Shown in pieces: positions 1-7,693 of a stretch of DNA of 64,000 nucleotides. Source of the DNA: DAIMZI01 sp036734025 (GTDB lineage Bacteria; Pseudomonadota; Alphaproteobacteria; Rhizobiales; Rhodomicrobiaceae). The notes beneath the pieces are model-generated. The model worked only from the letters and a program-made list of their open reading frames with translations, ran no database searches and was not told the origin of the DNA. The DNA lies in NCBI GenBank assembly GCA_036734025.1, contig DAIMZI010000005.1, positions 62,001 through 126,000 of the forward strand. Reading direction: 5' to 3'. The translations under genes and the position numbers were made by a program. Positions within the stretch are counted from its first letter, which is position 1. Every line of letters starts with the position of its first letter.

Positions 1-539
1 TCGGCGCTGCCTTTTCGGCGTGGCTGCTTGCGCGCACATCAGGCGCGGGCATGGTCGGGCGCAGCGCCAGCCTTGGTGTGCTCATCGCGGCTTTCATTAC
101 CGCATACCCCTTGCTTGCATCGACAAGCCTGCAGCCTTTTGAGCGCAGCGCGCAGCCAGACGAATTTTCCGAGACCTTTTCCGCCGCGCGCCTGTCGCAA
201 CTGCGCGCCGAGGGCCGCCCGGTCTTCGTCAATTTCACCGCAGCCTGGTGCATCACCTGCAAGGTCAATGAGCGCATGGCCTTGTCATCAAGCCGTTTTC
301 GAGGCGCACTGAAGGCCGGAAACATTGCATATCTGAAGGGCGACTGGACGATGCAGGATCCGGAGATCACCGCCATGCTGGACAGTTTCGGCCATGCCGG
401 CGTGCCGCTTTATGTGCTTTATCCAGCAGGCGATGGCCAGCCGCAGATCCTGCCGCAGATCCTGACCGAGGCCATGGTGCTTGAGCGGCTCGATGATGCG
501 AGCAAAAGCCGCAGCACAGTGAGCAGCCACGCGCTTTGA
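1..539 (+). CDS. DsbD-family thiol:disulfide interchange protein, C-terminal part (5' truncated)
   Basis: The reading frame is open to the left window edge (first complete codon at base 3), so this is the 3' end of a larger gene. It shows one hydrophobic segment (about bases 60-125), presumably the last membrane helix. A thioredoxin-like domain follows, with a W-C-I-T-C-K active site; the two cysteine codons are at 249-251 and 258-260. In DsbD/ScsB-type proteins this periplasmic domain receives electrons through the membrane domain and passes them to periplasmic partners. The C-terminal tail after the domain is short. The membrane domain lies outside the window, so DsbD and related transporters cannot be told apart. 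Confidence 0.85.
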   Translation, partial: GAAFSAWLLARTSGAGMVGRSASLGVLIAAFITAYPLLASTSLQPFERSAQPDEFSETFSAARLSQLRAEGRPVFVNFTAAWCITCKVNERMALSSSRFRGALKAGNIAYLKGDWTMQDPEITAMLDSFGHAGVPLYVLYPAGDGQPQILPQILTEAMVLERLDDASKSRSTVSSHAL

Positions 540-611
540 CAGTCTCTTCACATCGCCAGCGTGAAAGCGCCTCCAGGCACGGCTTTCGCCCATAGCCCGG
601 GGCTTTCGGGT

Positions 612-1040
612 TCAGCAGGCTTTCGCGCGCGGGGAGCAAACTCGCCGATCAGCGCGGCGCAGTTCGATGATCTGCGCGCTGCGGCCCTGTGAAGCGCGAG
701 CAGCGCCAGGTGCGCGAGAGGCGCCAGGTGGTGGAATGACGGCGCCGCCCGGCGAGGGGGCAATGCGATCCTCGCGGCCGTGGCGCACGATATATTCCGC
801 CTCATGGCGCCTGATGCCGATATCACAGAGCATGCGATCGCTGAGTGCGCTCAACTCGCGCCTGGCCCGGCGCTCGTCCATGGTGCGGCGCCAATTTGCC
901 AGCACCGCAGTGGCCAGCGTGGCGAGCCCGCGTGCCAAGACCCCGTTTGTCAGGCGCGGTTTCCGCCGCAGCGATTGTTCGCCGCGCGGCAATGCCTGCG
1001 AGACCGTCTGCGCCCTTGAATCATCCCGCCTGCTCATCAT
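612..1040 (-). CDS. DUF1127 domain protein
   Basis: A DUF1127-like stretch (N-W-R, then a run of R and E, then L-S-D-R-M-L-x-D-I-G) lies near the middle of this 142-residue arginine-rich protein. DUF1127 proteins are small basic proteins common in Alphaproteobacteria and in some species affect RNA metabolism and carbon or phosphate responses; the role here is unknown. I chose the ATG at 1040 because a GGAGAG lies 5-6 bases upstream; the next codon is also ATG (1037), and an upstream ATG at 1064 lacks a good ribosome site. The tail of about 55 residues after the domain is long for the family and low in complexity. It is divergent from the LysR gene, sharing a control region. Confidence 0.7.
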   Translation of the reverse strand: MMSRRDDSRAQTVSQALPRGEQSLRRKPRLTNGVLARGLATLATAVLANWRRTMDERRARRELSALSDRMLCDIGIRRHEAEYIVRHGREDRIAPSPGGAVIPPPGASRAPGAARASQGRSAQIIELRRADRRVCSPRAKAC

Positions 1041-1096
1041 CCGCTCTCCACGATTTCCCGCCAAGCTCGTAACCGGTCAGAGAGTGTGGCATTGCA

Positions 1097-1115
1097 ATTC
1101 ATCAGTCCAACGAAT
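1097..1115. promoter_or_regulatory. Candidate LysR-type operator
   Basis: ATTC, 11 bases, GAAT: a perfect inverted end pair fitting the T-N11-A pattern of LysR operators. It lies between the divergent DUF1127 gene and lysR, 41 bases before the lysR ATG, where an autoregulatory or divergent-gene site is expected. Confidence 0.45.
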
Positions 1116-1155
1116 ATTATTTACTAGTCGTATCATTAAAAATGATGGGTTGTTC

Positions 1156-2064
1156 ATGCCCCGCATCATCGAGCCCGAACTGCTGGAAACGTTCCTGGCG
1201 ATCGCCGAGACCGGACGATTTACCCAGGCAGCGAAACGTGTCCACCGCACCCAATCGGCCGTCAGCATGCAGATGAAGCGTCTGGAGGCGGTGATCGGGC
1301 GGCCGCTGTTTGAACGCGACGGCCGGCTGCTCCGCCTGAGCGATGATGGCGAAGTGCTGCTCGGCCATGCGAGACGCGTGTTGCGCGCCCACCAGCAGGC
1401 GCTTGCCGCATTCAGCCCATCGGAGTTGAGCGGCAGCATCAGGATCGGTTCGCCAGATGAATATGCGATCAGCTTTCTGCCGCGAATCCTGACCGATTTC
1501 ACCAAGGATCATCCGCTCGTGCATGTGGAAGTCGTGTGCAAGACCAGCGAGCGGCTGCTCGAAGAGGTCAATGCCGGCGCGCTTGACATCATCTTGTGCA
1601 CGCATGGCTATGCGCCCGATAATGAGGGTGTGGAGTTGTTCAGCGAGCCGCTTGTCTGGGTGTCGTGCGCAGCGCACGACGTTCATGAACAGCGCCCCAT
1701 ACCGCTGGCTCTGTTTCATCCCGGCTGCCGCTTTCGCGATGCCGCGCTGCACGCGCTGGCCAAAAGCGCGCTCGACTACCGCGTCTCCTATACCAGCATG
1801 AGCCTGTCGGGCATCGAGGCTGCCGTGGCCGGGGGGTTGGCGGTCGCCGTATTGCCGCGGGCGAATGTGCGCGATAGCATGCGGGTGCTGGGACCGGAGG
1901 ACGGCTATCCCGCATTGCCGGATTATCAGATCGCCATGCACCGAGCCGCCCATGCCACCTCGCTGGTGCATGACCGGCTGGATGAGCAGATACGCGCGCG
2001 ATTTCGCCAGGCGTCCGCGGCCGGGCTTGTGCCCGGATTGGGCAGTCTGGCGAGAGCGATTTAG
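1156..2064 (+). CDS. LysR-family transcriptional regulator
   Basis: A 302-residue protein of typical LysR size. An N-terminal winged helix-turn-helix (about residues 5-64; TGRFTQAAKR...RTQSAVSMQMKRLE) is followed by a substrate-binding domain (about 90-290) with the usual S-G-x-I-R-I-G entry. The frame is open much further upstream, but the ATG at 1156 starts the family's conserved N-terminus (EPELLETFLAIAE). No ligand can be named. Neighbours are a divergent DUF1127 gene and a downstream Lrp-type regulator, so the targets may be one of these or the polyamine genes beyond. Confidence 0.88.
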   Translation: MPRIIEPELLETFLAIAETGRFTQAAKRVHRTQSAVSMQMKRLEAVIGRPLFERDGRLLRLSDDGEVLLGHARRVLRAHQQALAAFSPSELSGSIRIGSPDEYAISFLPRILTDFTKDHPLVHVEVVCKTSERLLEEVNAGALDIILCTHGYAPDNEGVELFSEPLVWVSCAAHDVHEQRPIPLALFHPGCRFRDAALHALAKSALDYRVSYTSMSLSGIEAAVAGGLAVAVLPRANVRDSMRVLGPEDGYPALPDYQIAMHRAAHATSLVHDRLDEQIRARFRQASAAGLVPGLGSLARAI

Positions 2065-2095
2065 CTTTGCGTTTGGACTGAATTAGAATATTCGT

Positions 2096-2117
2096 CATGA
2101 ATGAACGCAAATTCATG
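2096..2117. promoter_or_regulatory. Candidate Lrp autoregulatory operator
   Basis: CATGAAT, 8 bases, ATTCATG: a 7-bp perfect inverted repeat ending 15 bases before the first possible start of the Lrp gene. Lrp/AsnC regulators commonly bind such imperfect palindromes at their own promoters. Assignment to this regulator is by position only. Confidence 0.4.
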
Positions 2118-2131
2118 GCGCTTATTGGAAT

Positions 2132-2641
2132 ATGGTTCAGAACATGAGTGATCTTTCCCCATTGCAGAAGCCATCCGGCGCTGCCGTCAAGCTGGATGAG
2201 ACCGACCGTAAGATCCTTCGCCAGCTCCAGGCCGATGCGACGGTGTCATTCGAGCGGCTGGCCAAGCGGGTGGGCATTTCCAAGACGGCGGTGTGGAACC
2301 GGATTCAGCGGCTCCAGCAATCAGGGGTGATCCTGCGTCAGGCTGCGATCGTCAACGGCGCGCGCGCCGGGCTGCCGGAAGTGTTCTTCATGGCGGTGCG
2401 CACCGCACAGCATGATGCGGCCTGGCTCGAAAATTTTCACCGCGCGGTGCGCGAGATGCCCGAGATACAGGAGGCGCACAGGCTGACCGGCGATGTCGAT
2501 TACATCCTTAAGGTCCGGGTGCCGACCACGGCCGCGTTCGATGAATTCTACAAGCGCCTCATCTCGCGTATCTCGATCTACAATGTTACCAGCAGTCTTT
2601 CGATGGAAGTCTTAAAAGACGAAACGGCATTGCCCATTTAA
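2132..2641 (+). CDS. Lrp/AsnC-family transcriptional regulator
   Basis: A 169-residue protein (165 if the ATG at 2144 is used; neither start has a strong ribosome site). The N-terminal helix-turn-helix (about residues 24-70; DETDRKILRQLQ, then RVGISKTAVWNRIQRL) precedes an alpha/beta ligand-binding domain with the G-D-x-D-Y-I-L-K strand typical of Lrp. These proteins sense amino acids and act as dimers to hexadecamers. A terminator follows it and the ornithine decarboxylase gene comes next, so control of polyamine genes by an amino-acid-sensing regulator is plausible but inferred. Confidence 0.88.
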   Translation: MVQNMSDLSPLQKPSGAAVKLDETDRKILRQLQADATVSFERLAKRVGISKTAVWNRIQRLQQSGVILRQAAIVNGARAGLPEVFFMAVRTAQHDAAWLENFHRAVREMPEIQEAHRLTGDVDYILKVRVPTTAAFDEFYKRLISRISIYNVTSSLSMEVLKDETALPI

Positions 2642-2685
2642 GGAGCAGCAGGGGTTGACCTGAGCCAGGCCCGCGCTCGATGCGT

Positions 2686-2714
2686 AAAAATCGCTTTACA
2701 AAGCGGTCATTTTT
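2686..2714 (+). terminator. Rho-independent terminator after the Lrp gene
   Basis: CGCTTT-AC-AAAGCG (2692-2705) is a perfect 6-bp stem followed by GTCATTTTT. It has A-rich sequence before the stem, so it could also act on the other strand. It separates the Lrp gene from the decarboxylase unit. Confidence 0.7.
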
Positions 2715-2765
2715 CAATAATCGACGCTGGCTAAAATTAGGACAGATTGCCCGTGAAATTTGCGT

Positions 2766-2804
2766 CGCGCGCATGCCCTCGGTGGCCGCGCGCGTATTTT
2801 TTTG
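2766..2804 (+). promoter_or_regulatory. Attenuator-like hairpin in the ornithine decarboxylase leader (candidate speF RNA element)
   Basis: CGCGCGC (2766-2772) and GCGCGCG (2788-2794) form a perfect 7-bp GC stem around a 15-base loop, followed by TA and seven T's. This looks like an intrinsic terminator, yet it sits in front of, not after, a gene: the decarboxylase ribosome site is at about 2857. A conserved 'speF' RNA leader is known upstream of alphaproteobacterial ornithine decarboxylase genes; position and shape fit, but I could not compare it with the family model. Confidence 0.5.
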
Positions 2805-2866
2805 ACAAAACAGGCAAGGCGCCGCCCTGATTGATGGTTGCGCCGCGACCTCTTCCGGAGGGCTCG

Positions 2867-4060
2867 ATGGACACATTTACCTGCGCCGCTGATCTGATCC
2901 GCCAGAAAGCTCCGGAAAACCCGGTCCTGTGCCTGCGGCCCCATGCCGCCCGCCGCGCGGCACGCTGGTTTCGCGATAATTTCCCCGGCAGGGTGATGTA
3001 CGCCGTCAAGGCCAATGACGCGGAATATATTCTTCGCGCCCTGCAATCAGCCGGCATCAATGATTTTGACGTGGCCGCACAGCCTGAGCTGGAGCGCGTC
3101 AGCGCGCTTGGCGGGGCAACCGCCCATCTGATGAACCCGATCAAGTCCCGCGCACTGATCCGCAGCGCCTATTTTGATCACGGCGTGCGCAGCTTTGCCT
3201 TTGATTGCGATCAGGAACTCGACAAAATACTCGCGGAAACCGGCGATGCCGCCGATCTGACATTGCTGGTCCGCATCGCCTGTCCGAATGCCTACAGCGA
3301 AATCCCGCTCGAAGGCAAATTCGGCGTGTCGCTGGCGCAGGCTGGCGCGTTGCTGGCGCGGGCGCGCCGCGTGGCTCTGCGTCTGGGGCTGACCTTTCAT
3401 GTCGGTTCGCAGGCGATGTCGCCGGCCGGCTTTGGCGAGGCGCTGCGCGCCACCGCCCGCTACATCGGGGCTTCGGGCGTGCCGATCGACCTGATCGATG
3501 TCGGCGGCGGCTTTCCTTCGCTCTATCCCGGCCTTGAGCCGCCCCCGCTGATCGACTTCGTTACCGAAATTTCCGATGCCTTCGATCGGCTCTGGGTGGG
3601 TGAGGCCTGCGAATTGTGGACCGAGCCGGGCCGCGCGCTGGTTGCAGAAGCCGAGTCGGTCATTGTGCGCGTCGATGCGCGCAAGGGCTCGACGCTTTAT
3701 GTGAACGACGGCGCCTTCGGCACCCTGTTCGACGCCGCCCACGCCAAATTCGTCTTTCCCGCGCGCGGTCTGCGCGCCGGGGTCGGCGAATTGTCCACCG
3801 CTTCGATGGGCGCCTTCTCGCTCTATGGCCCCACCTGCGACAGTTTCGATCATCTGCCGGGTCCGTTCAGCCTGCCGGCAGGCATCGGCGAAGGTGATTT
3901 TATCGAAATCGGCAATATCGGCGCATACGGGCGGGTGATGTCCACCAATTTCAACGGCTTTGGCCATTACAGCGAAGCCGTGCTCACCGATGAGCCGATG
4001 CTCAGCATGTACGGCGAGCCTGCGCCGGTCACGCTTGCAGCGGTTGGCGCGGGCCATTGA
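2867..4060 (+). CDS. Ornithine (lysine/ornithine-type) decarboxylase, fold III
   Basis: A 397-residue PLP enzyme of the alanine-racemase-fold decarboxylase group, making putrescine (or cadaverine) and CO2. The PLP lysine is K48 in Y-A-V-K-A-N. H178 (F-H-V-G-S-Q), the glycine-rich phosphate loop GGGF (213-216), EPGR (253-256) and the C-terminal catalytic pair C324-D325 (G-P-T-C-D-S) are all present. The ATG at 2867 has GGAGG five bases upstream; earlier in-frame TTG/ATG codons (2831, 2834) have no ribosome site. The leader carries a terminator-like hairpin, suggesting attenuation or riboregulation. Its stop overlaps the agmatinase start, so the two are translationally coupled. Sequence alone does not fix ornithine versus lysine preference. 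Confidence 0.88.
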   Translation: MDTFTCAADLIRQKAPENPVLCLRPHAARRAARWFRDNFPGRVMYAVKANDAEYILRALQSAGINDFDVAAQPELERVSALGGATAHLMNPIKSRALIRSAYFDHGVRSFAFDCDQELDKILAETGDAADLTLLVRIACPNAYSEIPLEGKFGVSLAQAGALLARARRVALRLGLTFHVGSQAMSPAGFGEALRATARYIGASGVPIDLIDVGGGFPSLYPGLEPPPLIDFVTEISDAFDRLWVGEACELWTEPGRALVAEAESVIVRVDARKGSTLYVNDGAFGTLFDAAHAKFVFPARGLRAGVGELSTASMGAFSLYGPTCDSFDHLPGPFSLPAGIGEGDFIEIGNIGAYGRVMSTNFNGFGHYSEAVLTDEPMLSMYGEPAPVTLAAVGAGH

Positions 4061-4965
4061 GCGCGGCGGGCGGCCTGCGTTATCGCCCGCAGGAGCGCGG
4101 CTTTCTGGGGCTGAATGAGAACGAAGCCGGTGCGCCATCCGCGGCGCGCGCGGTGATCGTGCCATATCCGCTTGAAGCGACCGTAAGCTATGGTGGCGGC
4201 ACCGCGCGCGGGCCTGAGGCGATCATCTCGGCAAGCCCCGAGCTGGAATTCTTCGACGATGAGTTGTGGCGCGAGCCTTTCCGCGATTTCGGCATTGCGA
4301 CGCTGGAGACGCCCGCGCTGCCGACAGGTCTGCCGCAAGCCCTTGACCAGCTCACCAATGTTGTAGGCGCGTTGCTCGATGGCGGCCGCTTTCCGCTTGT
4401 GCTAGGCGGGGAACACTCGCTGACGCCCGGCGCGGTTCGTGCTGTCGCCGCTCGCCATCCCGGCCTCGTCGTCGTGCAGATCGACGCCCACACCGATCTG
4501 CGCGACAGCTATCTCGGCAATCCCAACTCGCACGCCTGCGCCATGCGACGGGTTCTGGACATTGCCGGGCTTAGTGTGATTTCGCTCGGTGCGCGGGCGA
4601 TATCGGCGGAGGAAATTCCGTTTCTTGAGGCCAACCGCGAGCGCGTCCATGTTCATCTTGCGCGCACGCGCAGCGCATGGGTTCTTGATGATATCATGGC
4701 GCCGCTGAAGGGGCGGCCGGTCTATGTCAGCTTTGACATCGACGGGCTCGATGCCGGCATCATGCCTGCTACGGGAACGCCCGAGCCGGGCGGGCTTTCC
4801 TTTGATGAGGCGTGCGCCGTGCTGCGGGCGGTTTCGCGCGCCGGGCAGATCGTCGGCGCCGACATCGTCGAACTGGCGCCAATAGACGGTTTGCATGCCT
4901 GTGATTTCACGGCGGCGAAGCTGGTCTACAAGCTGCTCGCCTATGCGCTTGGCCCGCGCGGCTGA
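4057..4965 (+). CDS. speB: Agmatinase (ureohydrolase family)
   Basis: A 302-residue binuclear manganese ureohydrolase, predicted to split agmatine into putrescine and urea. Metal ligands are visible: H120 in GGEHS, D143/H145/D147 in DAHTD, and D227/D229 in SFDID. The H-A-C-x-M-R-R stretch after the DAHTD motif is agmatinase-like rather than arginase-like. It starts with TTG at 4057, overlapping the decarboxylase stop as TTGA; no in-frame ATG lies near the family's N-terminus, so the unusual start is likely real. The pair gives two converging routes to putrescine; an arginase-like role feeding ornithine to the neighbour is a less likely alternative. Confidence 0.85.
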   Translation: MSAAGGLRYRPQERGFLGLNENEAGAPSAARAVIVPYPLEATVSYGGGTARGPEAIISASPELEFFDDELWREPFRDFGIATLETPALPTGLPQALDQLTNVVGALLDGGRFPLVLGGEHSLTPGAVRAVAARHPGLVVVQIDAHTDLRDSYLGNPNSHACAMRRVLDIAGLSVISLGARAISAEEIPFLEANRERVHVHLARTRSAWVLDDIMAPLKGRPVYVSFDIDGLDAGIMPATGTPEPGGLSFDEACAVLRAVSRAGQIVGADIVELAPIDGLHACDFTAAKLVYKLLAYALGPRG

Positions 4966-5067
4966 AGATCCGGGCAGATGCGAGGGGAGGGCTTGAAAAT
5001 ATGGCCCCTGTCATGGAGGGCTAGACGGGAAGCACGAAATGGCGCAATTGCCCGAGCCTGACGGTTG

Positions 5068-5143
5068 TGGCGCTCCCTAGGGGACTCGAACCCCTGTTTC
5101 CGGCGTGAGAGGCCAGCGTCCTGGGCCACTAGACGAAGGGAGC
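5068..5143 (-). tRNA. tRNA-Glu (anticodon CTC)
   Basis: On the minus strand a 7-bp acceptor stem GCTCCCT/AGGGAGC closes a full cloverleaf. The D arm reads GTC...GAC, the anticodon stem CTGGC/GCCGG holds the loop CTCTCAC (anticodon CTC, reading GAG), and the T arm is AGGGG-TTCGAGT-CCCCT. The discriminator is G and CCA is encoded (5068-5070). No integrated element is seen beside it. Confidence 0.95.
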
Positions 5144-5181
5144 GCAAGAACGGACATGTGCTATGCACTAATCCATATGTG

Positions 5182-5556
5182 CTATTTTGGGTTGATCCGC
5201 AGCCGCGTCAAGCTGTTTGCGCGAGATGGATCGAGCACGAGGATTTCCTCGGTTTCAGGCCCGCGCAGATGGATCACGACACGGCCCGCCTCGCTCAGGA
5301 TGCGTTCGACGCGCGTTCCCGGCGGCACATCGACCAGAAAGGCGCCATCCTCGGCCAGGCTCGCCGGGGAGGCAGATGGCGCGCGTGCGCTGGGTGCGCC
5401 TTCGCCGATCTTGGAAGCCTGATAATAGAGACCGGCAATGAGAAACGCAAAGCCGATGAACAGCAACGCCGTGAGCACCACCACCACGCGCTTCAATGTG
5501 CGCACCTGCCTGGGCGTGAACACGCTGCCGGGGATCGGCTCTGAATCGGTGGTCAT
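5182..5556 (-). CDS. Single-pass membrane protein of unknown function (DUF6476-like)
   Basis: A 124-residue protein: a short charged N-terminus, one membrane helix (about residues 25-45, after T-L-K-R), an Ala/Ser/Pro linker, and a small C-terminal beta-rich domain with ILVLDP near the end. Size and layout resemble DUF6476-type proteins found beside rluD in Alphaproteobacteria. It is divergent from rluD, 29 bases between start codons. I chose the ATG at 5556; a start at 5601 would overlap the rluD coding region. No function is known. Confidence 0.6.
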   Translation of the reverse strand: MTTDSEPIPGSVFTPRQVRTLKRVVVVLTALLFIGFAFLIAGLYYQASKIGEGAPSARAPSASPASLAEDGAFLVDVPPGTRVERILSEAGRVVIHLRGPETEEILVLDPSRANSLTRLRINPK

Positions 5557-5585
5557 GCGGCCTTGTCCTGGTTCATAGTCGGTGC

Positions 5586-6587
5586 ATGCAACATTTGACA
5601 TTTACCGCGCAAGATCAAGACCGCGGTGAGCGGCTTGACCGATTTCTCGCCGCCCGGCTGGATGGGCTGAGCCGGTCGCGGCTGAGCGCGCTGGTCAGAC
5701 AGGGCTGCGTGATGCTTGGCGGCGCCGTCGTCAGCGCGCCCGATCACCGGATAAATCCGGGCGATGTCATCGCGCTGAGCGTGCCGGAGCCGGAGCCGGC
5801 CGACCTGACGCCGGAGCCGATGGCCCTCGATATCGTTCATGAGGATGATTTCGTGCTCGTGCTGAACAAGCCGGCGGGACTTGTGGTGCACCCGGCGGCG
5901 GGCAACTGGACGGGCACGCTGGTGCAGGCGCTGCTTGCTCATTGCGGCAACAGCCTGTCGGGCATTGGCGGTGTGCGCCGCCCCGGCATCGTCCACCGCC
6001 TCGACAAGGATACCTCGGGTCTGATGGTCATAGCCAAGACTGACGAGGCGCACCGCTCGCTCAGCGAACAGTTCGCCGATCATGGCCGCAAGGGCGCGCT
6101 GAGCCGGAGCTACATCGCGCTGGTATGGGGCCTGCCAAACCCGGCGCGCGGCACCATAGCGACCCAGATCGGCCGCCATCCCACCAGCCGTCTGCGCCGG
6201 GCGGTGCTGCGTTCGGGCGGCAAGCTGGCGATCACACATTATCACGTTTGCGCGAGCTATGCCGCAGCCCCTGGCGAGCGCGAGCCCGCCGCGAGCCTTG
6301 TCGAGTGCACCCTGGAGACTGGTCGCACCCATCAGATCCGGGTTCACATGGCCCATATCGGCCACCCGCTCATCGGCGATCAACTTTACGCGAAGGGCTT
6401 CCAGACCAAGATGTCAAACTTGTCCGAACGGGCGAAATCTGCGATACTACGCCTGAATAGACAAGCTCTTCACGCGAGAGACTTGCGTTTCCAACATCCT
6501 TACAGCGGAGAAATCTTGTCCTTCTCAAGTGCGATGCCGCGTGACATCGCACGCGTCATAGACGGAATGAGCCCCTTGCCGGAGTAG
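5586..6587 (+). CDS. rluD: 23S rRNA pseudouridine synthase RluD (RluA family)
   Basis: A 333-residue enzyme that converts uridines of the helix 69 loop of 23S rRNA to pseudouridine. An N-terminal S4 RNA-binding domain (about residues 14-75) is followed by the RluA-type catalytic domain. The catalytic aspartate is D140 in HRLDKDTSG, and the L-E-T-G-R-T-H-Q-I-R-V-H motif lies at about 245-257. The length fits RluD better than the shorter RluA or RluC. It is divergent from a small membrane protein gene and precedes rpoH, a common alphaproteobacterial order. Confidence 0.9.
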   Translation: MQHLTFTAQDQDRGERLDRFLAARLDGLSRSRLSALVRQGCVMLGGAVVSAPDHRINPGDVIALSVPEPEPADLTPEPMALDIVHEDDFVLVLNKPAGLVVHPAAGNWTGTLVQALLAHCGNSLSGIGGVRRPGIVHRLDKDTSGLMVIAKTDEAHRSLSEQFADHGRKGALSRSYIALVWGLPNPARGTIATQIGRHPTSRLRRAVLRSGGKLAITHYHVCASYAAAPGEREPAASLVECTLETGRTHQIRVHMAHIGHPLIGDQLYAKGFQTKMSNLSERAKSAILRLNRQALHARDLRFQHPYSGEILSFSSAMPRDIARVIDGMSPLPE

Positions 6588-6780
6588 ACCTACCGGAGCG
6601 TTGAGATGCGGGGCTGCGAGCCTGGACAAGCCTGAAATCCGCCTTCTTTCTCGTCATGCCTTGGTGAGTGTGAGCATTGCAGATTAGCAGGGGCGGCTAT
6701 GCACGTGCCCCGTTACCACTCAGCAAATCCGAAGGCCCCGGCTTCGCGTAATGCTGACAGGTTTTGAGTGAGTGAATTCC

Positions 6781-7662
6781 ATGAACAAGTTGCCCACAGT
6801 TTCCAGTAGCGGAGGCCTCAGCCGGTATCTCGACGAGATCCGCAAGTTTCCCATGCTGGAGCCGCAGGAAGAATACATGCTCGCCAAGCGTTGGAAAGAG
6901 CATCAGGACACCAAGGCGGCACACAAGCTCGTCACGTCGCATCTGCGTCTCGTGGCGCGCATCGCCATGGGCTATCGCGGCTATGGCTTGCCGATTGGCG
7001 AAGTCGTGTCGGAGGGCAATGTCGGCCTGATGCAGGCTGTCAAGCGCTTCGATCCGGAAAAGGGCTTCAGGCTTGCCACCTATGCCATGTGGTGGATCCG
7101 CGCCTCGATCCAGGAGTACATCCTGCGCTCGTGGTCGCTGGTCAAGATGGGCACGACGGCGAGCCAGAAAAAGCTGTTCTTCAATCTGCGCAAGATGAAG
7201 GGCCAGCTCGAGGCTTATGAAGACGGTGACCTTCGCCCCGAACACGTGAAGCAGATCGCCACGAACCTTTCTGTGTCCGAGGAAGACGTCATCTCCATGA
7301 ACCGTCGCCTCTCGGGCGACAGTTCGCTCAATGCGCCGGTTCGCGCCGACGCCGAGAGTGGCGAATGGCAGGATTGGCTGGTCGATGATAACGCTGTCGA
7401 TCAGGAAGAGGCTCTTGCCGATCGCGAGGAACTGGAGCATCGCCGGTCCTATCTGGCGAGTGCTCTAGAGACCCTCAATGATCGCGAACGGCGCATCTTC
7501 ACCGCCCGGCGGCTGTCCGATGAGCCATTGACGCTTGAGGATCTGTCACGCGAATTCGATGTAAGTCGTGAACGAATTCGCCAGATCGAGGTTCGGGCTT
7601 TCGAAAAGGTGCAAAAGGCGGTACAGCGTTCGGCGCACTCAGCAGAGGCCATGGCCGACTGA
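6781..7662 (+). CDS. rpoH: RNA polymerase heat-shock sigma factor RpoH
   Basis: A 293-residue sigma-32-type factor. Region 1.2/2.1 starts at YLDEIRKFPML, and region 2.3-2.4 includes ATYAMWWIRASIQEYILRSW. The RpoH-specific box QKKLFFNLRK follows, and region 4.2 has the helix-turn-helix EFDVSRERIRQIE. The RpoH box separates it from RpoD and RpoS. I chose the ATG at 6781; a GTG at 6772 in frame adds three residues. It is likely to drive the hsp20 promoter found 6 kb downstream. A GGGGC/GCCCC pair (6690-6711) lies in the 5' region without a T tract; its role is unclear. Confidence 0.93.
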   Translation: MNKLPTVSSSGGLSRYLDEIRKFPMLEPQEEYMLAKRWKEHQDTKAAHKLVTSHLRLVARIAMGYRGYGLPIGEVVSEGNVGLMQAVKRFDPEKGFRLATYAMWWIRASIQEYILRSWSLVKMGTTASQKKLFFNLRKMKGQLEAYEDGDLRPEHVKQIATNLSVSEEDVISMNRRLSGDSSLNAPVRADAESGEWQDWLVDDNAVDQEEALADREELEHRRSYLASALETLNDRERRIFTARRLSDEPLTLEDLSREFDVSRERIRQIEVRAFEKVQKAVQRSAHSAEAMAD

Positions 7663-7693
7663 GTGCGTTTTTCCAGACAGGGACGCATGACCG

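Noticed and set aside
667..1155. Upstream extension of the LysR frame by 163 codons
   Set aside because: LysR proteins begin at the helix-turn-helix; this part overlaps the divergent DUF1127 gene and has no family similarity.
3047..4165. A 372-codon minus-strand open frame opposite the decarboxylase and agmatinase
   Set aside because: Both plus-strand genes carry complete catalytic motifs; the antisense frame has none.
5068..5181. Integration site at the 3' end of tRNA-Glu
   Set aside because: No integrase, no repeated tRNA end and no change in gene content on either side.
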